A stretch of DNA of 64,000 bases, from the NCBI GenBank assembly GCA_027924585.1, contig BSBM01000191.1, positions 1,178,001-1,242,000 on the forward strand. Direction: 5' to 3'. Of the stretch, positions 56,580 to 64,000 are shown piece by piece. Position 1 is the stretch's first letter. Every line of letters starts with the position of its first letter. The notes under the pieces are model-generated. The model made no database searches. It saw only the letters and a program-made list of their open reading frames with translations, and had not been told where the DNA came from. The DNA comes from Larix kaempferi. Lineage: Eukaryota; Streptophyta; Pinopsida; Pinales; Pinaceae. The translations under genes and the position numbers were made by a program.

Positions 56580-57063
56580 TCATTATGGATGCCTAGATTT
56601 CCATAACACAAATAAAAATGGATAGAAACCTCCATTTGCATTATGGATTCCTAGCTCTCCATAATGCATATGCGTTATGGAGGTCTAAGCATCTATAGAG
56701 AAGATGAATAGTTTAAAGATACAATGCTTGGCATTTTTTCTATGAATTCCACAACGCATGTGTGTTATGGCATTCACAGTAGAAGTGCAAAGCATTGTCC
56801 CTTTAAACTATTCATCTACGCTATGGATGCTTAGACCTCCATAACCCATATGTATTATGGAGAGATAAGCATCCATGGTGTTATGGCATTAATATGCATT
56901 TAATGTATTAACAGTTTGACTTTAGCTTTTTTTATAACACATGTGTGTTATAATGCATATGTGGTTTATAACACATGTGCATTATAATGCATGTGAATTT
57001 TGTTCTTTTATAAGAGACCTGCTTCATAGGATGATATCTCTCTTTGCTTCACAGGATGATATC
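56580..57063. repeat. ATGCATATG-rich palindromic word array (right)
   Basis: Words such as ATAATGCATATGCGTTATGG, CTCCATAA and ATAACACATGTG recur in both orientations. A 25-bp direct repeat GCTTCA(T/C)AGGATGATATCT at 57021 and 57046 abuts the start of the next LTR-like unit. Confidence 0.6.
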
Positions 57064-58680
57064 TGTAATACCCCCATTTTGTCCCTTAGAGCATATTGGC
57101 CTTATATGTAAATATTGTGCATACGTATGATTCCTAGCATGGATCTTAAGGCCAGGGCCCCACTAGTGAATGCTTAGCCTTGAAGAGGCCGGTATTTTAC
57201 ATTGTGCTAACCATGTGCTAGTGAGCCATGGAAATTGTAAAAGCATGTAAATAACTATAATGCAAATAAAATACCAAGGGGGATGGCTATGGATGCAACT
57301 AATAAGAGGGGGATGTGTATCCACTAGGGATTGGTGAGGGGGTTGTGGGGTTGAACCATATGCTTCCAAATGTCATCTTGAGAACCCGTTTGACATTCCT
57401 TGCTGACATTTATTTATGTTGTAAGGAAGTGGTTGAAGAAATCATTTCATGGCTTCAATGGAGCATGGAAAGCCCAGAAATTCGTATGACAGGGTATGGG
57501 CTCTGTTTCCTTGACCCACAAGTCACTCCACCTCATGGGAATTCATATATCATACTCCAAATTCCATGGGGGAGGGAGAAGACTATAATTCGGGGGCATA
57601 GAATGCATGCCCGACAAGAGAAAAACTAGAAATCACAACTTATAAAGAAGCTGCGTTTTGGGGTGCCAAAATGGCCCAGAAATTCATGGAGGATGTAAAA
57701 TATATTGGGGAATCCATAGATATGAACCCCATAGCAAGTTTGAGACTGGGAAGATCCCTGAAATCCATGGGAGAACCCTATTTTAGAAGCTCGAAAGTGG
57801 AAATCCGTGAAAGAGATTCACGTGGGAAGATTTGGGGAAAAATCCAGGAGTGGATTGAAGTGGGAGAGAGATCAGAGAGTTGGATTCCACAGTGGAACCA
57901 ATGAAGGCTCAAGTAACCATTGGTTAAGATTTCAGGACCATCCATACCTACCTAGGTCAGTGCTGAGGGAAGGGGTGCCGGAGGGACTGTGTAGCAGAGA
58001 AGTGGACCTTACTAAGGATGAGAGTGGAGATGATGGGGGTTCCTAGGCTGTCTGAAGCCAATGAGATATGCCTGTAGCTCTTTTGTTGAGATCAATGAGT
58101 TAGTGAACTCCTTCCCTGCCTCCCCACTTGCTTGATAGAGTCAATTGTATGTTGGTTTAGCTTGAGTGACTAGCCCATGGCTGTGAGTGAGCCTGTGTGG
58201 TCTCCTTAGTGGATACATAGCCCCAGCTCGGGGGTGGTCTCTGAGTGCTGAGAGAATATAGGCTGGGAAGAGACCTATGGTTGGGTTGGAACATTGCAGT
58301 CCATAGTCGGTTTCCTGGTGAATTCACTTGGAAAAGATAAGTGCTTATTATGGTGTTAATTATGCTTCATTCATGTGTTATGAATGGTTGTTTATTATGC
58401 CTGATTGCATGGATTGGACCAGTTATGTTATTGAAATGGATTCTTGCGCATTATGTTGTTAATATGCTTATGCACTATTCGGTTATGCCTATGTTGGAAT
58501 GTTGTTAATGCATTCTATGTGTGCAGTATTCAGAGTTATTTCCATTGTGTATGTTATCATGTATTTGCACATATGTTTGACTGTTAAGAATTTTATAATA
58601 TGGCATTAGGGGAAAAATTAGTACCCATATTATGCTTATGTCCCCTCTGGGAGTCCGATTGACGGGAGGGGGACGTGACA
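57064..58680 (+). mobile_element. Candidate 5' LTR of a second retrotransposon
   Basis: It starts TGTAATACCCCCATTTTGTC and ends GGGGGACGTGACA, the TG...CA form common in plant Ty3/gypsy-type LTRs, and is followed after GAG by a PBS-like site. The length would be 1617 bp. The matching 3' LTR would lie beyond the window, so the call rests on the termini and the PBS alone. Confidence 0.55.
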
Positions 58681-58683
58681 GAG

Positions 58684-58696
58684 TGGTATCAGTGCC
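58684..58696 (+). promoter_or_regulatory. Probable primer-binding site
   Basis: TGGTATCAGTGCC differs at one position from the initiator tRNA-Met complement TGGTATCAGAGCC. It begins 3 nt after the LTR end. Confidence 0.6.
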
Positions 58697-58959
58697 CATG
58701 TTGCAACACTGGGGCTGCTTGGGCCAAGCTGTGAGTTTACAAGCATAAATCAGAATGTTTAAAAGAGGTATTGATGAATTTTGGGAAACATTTTGATTGA
58801 AAGAATGACAAAATCAGAGTTCTTAGTTGTGGCATAGGATCACATAGTTGCATAGTGCTCGCCGAGAGATTTCCAACAGTACTAGACTTGCATTATTTGG
58901 TTAAAGGATGAGGGAGATATCAGCTCTGAAAGTTTGCAGGAGTAGAGGAGGTGCTTCCG

Positions 58960-59215
58960 CAGTTCTGCATTGTGGAGGCGTAAAATTTAAAAAGTTGTAT
59001 TTTGACGTTCTGCATTGCGGAGGCGTAAAATTTAAAAAGTTGTATTTTGACGTTCTGCATTGCGGATTGCGGAAGTGGTATTTTCCCAAAGTTGGAAAAT
59101 TGTATTTTCGCATTTCCAAGTCCCGCATTGCGGATTGTGGAAGTGGTATTTTCCCGAAGTTGGAAAATTTGGTTTCCGCGTTGCCGAGTCCCGCATTGCG
59201 GATTGCGGGTTCAAA
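58960..59215. repeat. 45-bp and 68-bp composite tandem repeats
   Basis: GTTCTGCATTG starts at 58962, 59007 and 59052 (45-bp unit with GGCGTAAAATTTAAAAAGTT). From 59058 a 68-bp unit takes over, with CATTGCGGATTG at 59058, 59126 and 59194 and GAAGTGGTATTTTCCC(A/G)AAG. Both units share the GCATTGCGGA word. Confidence 0.9.
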
Positions 59216-62200
59216 AAATGAAAAAGTATAGAGCCCGAAACTCAATTTTTTAATAGAAGGAGCATTCGGACTCAGAATTGGATGAGTCCTGTGATGTTCT
59301 GAGGCCATTAACGAAGGCCATGAAAGAACCAGTGAGGATCTCAAGTCCATTATGCTCCAATTTGGCATAAAATTTGAATTAATTCCTTTTACTAATTGAT
59401 GTTCCGAAGCTTGGTAGAAGGACAGATTGAGTTGAAATCGCTATGGAACGGCCATGGAGTAGGAACAGTGTTAAGTTTGGGTTCTTAGAGCCAAAATCGA
59501 AAGGATGTGAAGTCGGGGTGAGCGAGAAGGCCAAAAAGCATTATTCCAGGCCATATTTTTGGGATTTTAAAAAGCTTGCAGGAAATGGAAGTGACCCCAA
59601 ATGTCGAGTTAAAGAAATTCCCTGAACTCGAAATTTCATCTATTCATAAAAACAAACATTTTCCGTTAGACAAATATTTTCCAGAAATGCCCAGTTTGAA
59701 AGATAGCCATTTTTGGCCTGAAATTTGGAAATTTTGGAAAAAGTGAAAAGGTCAAAGTAGTCAAACCCAGAATTTTATAGAAGATGAATGGTTCATTGGA
59801 ATAGAGATCCGCAAGTTGATGATTTTTCCTTGCTATGGGTACTAACTTTTCCTGATAAAAATGTTTTCATAATTTTTCCCATATTGTTTTTTATAGGTGG
59901 TTGAAGTTGGCATTTCAGGATAATTGCACTTGTGTAAAAAGTGCAGAATTTGGGCAAATTTTGCATTTTTGGAAGAATGCAATTCCATGTCCTAGATCGG
60001 AATGGAGCATGGGGATAGGCATTGTAAAGATTATCCAAAGGAGAACAAAGATGCATGATCATAATTTGAATGAAGAATATTGATGTGTCAGAGAGTTGGA
60101 GCAGAAAAGTGCCTATGACCCTGTTTGGACAAAAATTGTAAATAAAGGAAGATCCATGGGAGCTCTTGAAGAGTGGATGTGGATATTGCATTCCATAGCA
60201 GAATGCTCAACAAGTTATGGTATAGGCCAGAAGGTGAGGATTATGCAAGTTGTAAAAGATGGCAGAGTGGCCATGTAAAGGATGGTGATGAAAGGATGAA
60301 GCATTTCCATGTGTGGATCTATGGTGTGGTCCATAACTGTGTCAGGTATTCCATGGGAAGAGAAAGCAAGCTTCATAGATGGACGTAGCTAGAATTGCTT
60401 AAAGCAATTGGAGTAGCAGAGTACTGTGGAAAGAGTGCATGGAACTACAGTAGTGATCCATGAAGGCTACATAAAGTTGATAGATGGATGTAGCAGAAAA
60501 TTGGAGAACGATCTCCATAAGGCAGAATTGATAAAAGGGAAATTTATCACCTTAAACTATTCATATTTGCAACATAAGAATTGTATGCTTATAAAGTGGG
60601 AAGCCAAGAAAATGATCGACTGTGATGTGGAAGAGGAGCTCCATGTCATGATGGGGAATTGGAAGGGAGAATTCCTCCACTGCCATCTTTCTATTGTATT
60701 TATAATTCTGAATTTGTCATGCATATAAATTATGGCATAGGGATGCTGGAAATACAAGAGAGTAGTAGATTAAATGCATATGAATTAGTGGGCATGATTA
60801 AAGAGTCATTTCATAGTGCATGTGAATTGCTTATGCATGAGCATGATGTTGCATATGGGTAAAGGTGGTGAAGTTACACATGCAGTAGCCCATTAATGGT
60901 ATTGACTATGGTTGATGACAGTTAATGTTGTTGATAATGGTTGTAGGAATCAGACCATAGAAACATGACTGAAAATGCAAAGAAGTCACAGCATGTGACC
61001 AACAAACCTTGAGAGGGAAGGTTGGAGTAATGATCCATGATAAAAAGGTTGGAAAAAGGACTATGTAGCCTTAGTAAGAGGCCAACTAATGAGGTAACAT
61101 CAAGTGATGTTAATGAAAGCCATGCATGTAATGGTTATGTCTGCTTAATTGCATGAATGTTGAAAAAGGATTTGATAAGATCCATTCAACTATGTTTAAA
61201 CTATGTTGATTTGGTTTGCATGTGGTACTGAGTGCCTGAATGTGAATATCATCCTATTGAGTAAGGTGAGGTGTGGGTAAGTGAAGGTAGGGAGACTTAC
61301 ACCCTATAGTTGCTTAGAAAACTTAATGCATTCATATGGAAAAGAATGTCATGCATGTGTGTTGGTTATGAGTTTAATAATCAAAGCATGCAAGGACAGA
61401 TGGTCATGTTATGGTTATGCATACCTACATGTGTGGATGCATATGTTAAGATGCATGGTGTGAAGTCATGGTTCTAATAATTTGATTTTGTTAATGGTTG
61501 AAATGATGGAATTATTGGTAATTATGAGCTGTTGTGGATGGAGGGGAGGAACTTCCATGAAGAAGGTATCCATGTTGGATTGATTACTATGATGCCTTGT
61601 TGAGAGGACATAGTTACATGGAAAGATATGATTGTGTAATCATGAGTATTGGAAGTTTTATTTAATTGCGTAGATTGTATGACTCTATCTTGCAATTTTA
61701 CTATGGTAATGATGCATATAAAGTGAATGCATTTCATTATATCATTGCAATGAGTTATTAATAGTTGACAATGTTTGAATTGTTGATTGTTATAATTCTG
61801 AAATCACTTAAGTGATTGTTGCAAATGCTGCAATGAAAAGAGTATATGTTGGGTACTCACAAACTGTTGGCTAATTTTAAATTCAGATCACAGGTGGAAT
61901 TGTCTTGGACATGAAAATGTGGGTTAGCCCAGACTAAAGGATGGAAGATACCATGTGTAAAATCCAATCATTATGAGAAGAATCTCATGGTTGTGAAATC
62001 TGATTTATGTAGTAGACAAATTTATAAAAATTTCAGATTTGAAATGATTGCTAGCAACACTAATGATTGTTTGGTTGATCTCTAAAAGTATGTCAAGATG
62101 ACATGTTGTAGGTGGATGTCTAGGATATGGAAGCAGACATAAGACCATGAGGGATGGAGTGCTACCACCTACAAGGGCCAAACAAAACTAGGAGGGCCTC

Positions 62201-62989
62201 ATGATTGAGTATATCAAATTTTGGTGAGAATAGAATAGTGAAAATATTCACATTTGAATTTGATTGCTAACGCTATTGACTGTTTGGCTATTTGAGAAGC
62301 GTGTCAAGAGGACACATTGCAGTAAGTTGCGTGCTATGGCCTGCAGAAGCCAAACTCCATGGGAAGAATCCCATGCTTTGAAAATGGGTTTCGGGTGAAA
62401 CTCTCATATAAATTTTGATAATATCTCATGAGAACTGCATGTTGGTAAACAATGCAGGTGAGATGGTAAAATTATGTCCATGGGGAATGTGTTGTGCATG
62501 ATATGTGAAAAGAGATTGGGGTAACAAACCTGAGGCACTACTAAGTCGATGAAGGGATCCCAAGGGATTGTTAACTCAAAGAAGGGAGCCACATTCCTTG
62601 CGAAGGAAGAGAAGATGCCTCTACAAAATGGATAAGTGTTCTGTAACCCTAGTTGAAATGTATACATGATTAGCGACTAGAGTTAATATGCATAAACATG
62701 TTTTATTTTATTTATATTATTTCAGATTGCTTGAAGTATGATTAGCACCTACATGGATCACATCGGAAAGGGATGCATACCTTTCTGATGATGGGTTATG
62801 ATAGGGTTTTCAAATAGTGACTACACCCTAAGGGAATGGACGCATTCCTGGTGTTTCAATATTTGATAGTGAATGTTATGAAACATGTTTATAGTTTTAG
62901 AGCAGCAATACTAATGAGTTTTCTTATCCATCTTGTGTGTCGGCTTGAACATATGCAATTTGGTGAAGGGGTTGTGGTGAAGGGTTGTT

Positions 62990-63275
62990 GCGTGCTTGAT
63001 AAACCCAGTCAGTGTACTAGATTGGCATTGGATATTTGGATGTTGTGGTGGTATTGGTGACTGTTTGTTGTATGCTTGATAAACCCAGTCGAAGCACCGT
63101 CTTAGCATATTGGTTGTTGTATGCTTGATAAACCCAGTCAGAGAACTGGCTTAGCATACTGGTTATTGTATGCTTGATAAACCCAATCGGAGCACTGGCT
63201 TAGCATATTGGTTGTTGAATGCATGATAAACCCAGTTGGTGTACTAGCTTGGCATTGGTTATTTGAATGTTGTTG
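62990..63275. repeat. 49-bp tandem repeat
   Basis: GATAAACCCAGT-like words start at 62998, 63078, 63127, 63176 and 63225, so the last four copies have an exact 49-bp period. Each has CACTGGCTTAGCATA-like sequence and TTGTTGTATGCTT. An unrelated pair with GTGCTGGCCAAACATTC / GTGCTAACCAAACATTC follows at 63285-63345. Confidence 0.9.
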
Positions 63276-64000
63276 GACAGCCTACGTGCTGGCCAAACAT
63301 TCATCGAATGTTGTGGAGCATCCTGCGTGCTAACCAAACATTCGATATTATATCCACAGGTGATCCAATGCTTGTAGAGTGGAAAAAGGATCCTGTGGAG
63401 GAACATGAAGACGTACAATATAGATAAGTATTTGGTTAACATGCATTTTCTGATTTGGATTAATGTGAACTCTCATGTATATGTGTCAATTGTAAAGAGA
63501 GTAAGTTTTATAATAGCCAAGCTGATACATTGTTGTTCCTTTGCTGAAACCTAGGTAATGTCGGGAAGCAAGAACCTTGAGGGCATCTTAATGATGCATT
63601 TGGACATGTGACTATCCTAGAAAGCTCAGTATGAGCAGCAATGAAAAAAATGGTGCTAGTGGACTTGTGTGGGTCCTAGCAGCCAAAGGTTCTGTAGGCC
63701 AACCACGAGAAGGGGTTCCCTAGTTTAGAAGCCTTAGACAGACCTTAAACACTAAGTGTCATCACTGAAACAAGAAAAGGTGAGTCAAGCATTCACATTT
63801 TAAGTGAAAGAGACCAAGGAGCATGGAACCACGGTTGTGATGGGGCTTTGGATTGGAACAAGTTTAAGAGGGGAAAACTCTTACCCATCTCTTTCCTTTT
63901 TGACTAATGCATTCTAAAAATAGAAATTGTTGAATGCATATTATGCATGAAAACTGATTGTGTTTATTTTGCTTGAAATAAATTGTGAATGTTGAATTAA

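Larger units (their letters stand above)
58697..64000 (+). other. Internal region of second LTR unit, no coding sequence found
   Basis: More than 5 kb downstream of the PBS without any gag, protease, RT, RNase H or integrase motif on either strand. It includes tandem repeats listed separately and two degenerate copies of a roughly 240-bp block at about 62030-62120 and 62250-62330 (GATTGCTA(G/A)C...CTATT/AATGATTGTTTGG). This is consistent with a large retrotransposon derivative or a strongly decayed element. Confidence 0.45.

Overview
The window looks like intergenic and heterochromatic DNA of a seed plant, most likely a gymnosperm. It is AT-rich. The recognisable host genes are plant families: an RPW8-type NLR with conifer-like exon sequence, a receptor-like cytoplasmic kinase, an SBP-box factor and the proteasome ATPase RPT1. 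All of these are broken or reduced to fragments, and all lie on the minus strand. I find no intact host gene. The gymnosperm assignment is inferred from the resemblance of the NLR and from the repeat-dominated layout; no marker proves it.

Layout. 1-3.2 kb: two unrelated families of 40-bp tandem repeats, the second organised in higher-order units. 4.3-5.4 kb: a tandem duplication and an unrecognised decayed gene. 5.8-17.2 kb: an RPW8-NBS-LRR (RNL) pseudogene in at least five exons, with at least five in-frame stops. Its 7-kb intron holds an orphan RLCK exon, a 170-bp duplication and a perfect hAT-type MITE (8-bp TSD). A LINE zinc-knuckle remnant sits in another intron. 18-23 kb: a 522-bp tandem duplication, a tRNA-derived SINE-like head, an 87-bp tandem repeat and an SBP-box fragment. 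26.7-26.9 kb: an RPT1 fragment.

29.3-39.0 kb is the most notable region: a Helitron-superfamily element on the plus strand. In order it encodes two tandem OTU-like protease domains, a cysteine/basic N-terminal part with a Helitron-type accessory domain, the HUH Rep domain, an 889-codon open frame with a PIF1-type helicase, an endonuclease (EEP) domain read in the same frame through three stops, and an intron-containing OB-fold/zinc-ribbon RPA-like gene. EEP and OTU modules are typical of Helentron-type elements best known from animals and fungi, while the RPA-like gene is typical of plant Helitrons. Having all of them together is unusual.

46.1-56.5 kb: a (TC)n-rich compound satellite carrying seven copies of a roughly 115-bp unit. 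It is split by a complete Ty1/copia LTR element (48203-55663) with 648-bp LTRs that differ at one base and a 5-bp TSD. That element has no gag, protease or integrase, its reverse transcriptase is broken, and it carries several internal tandem arrays. It therefore inserted recently but was probably moved in trans. 57.1-64 kb: a second LTR-like unit with a primer-binding site and no recognisable coding sequence, running off the window.
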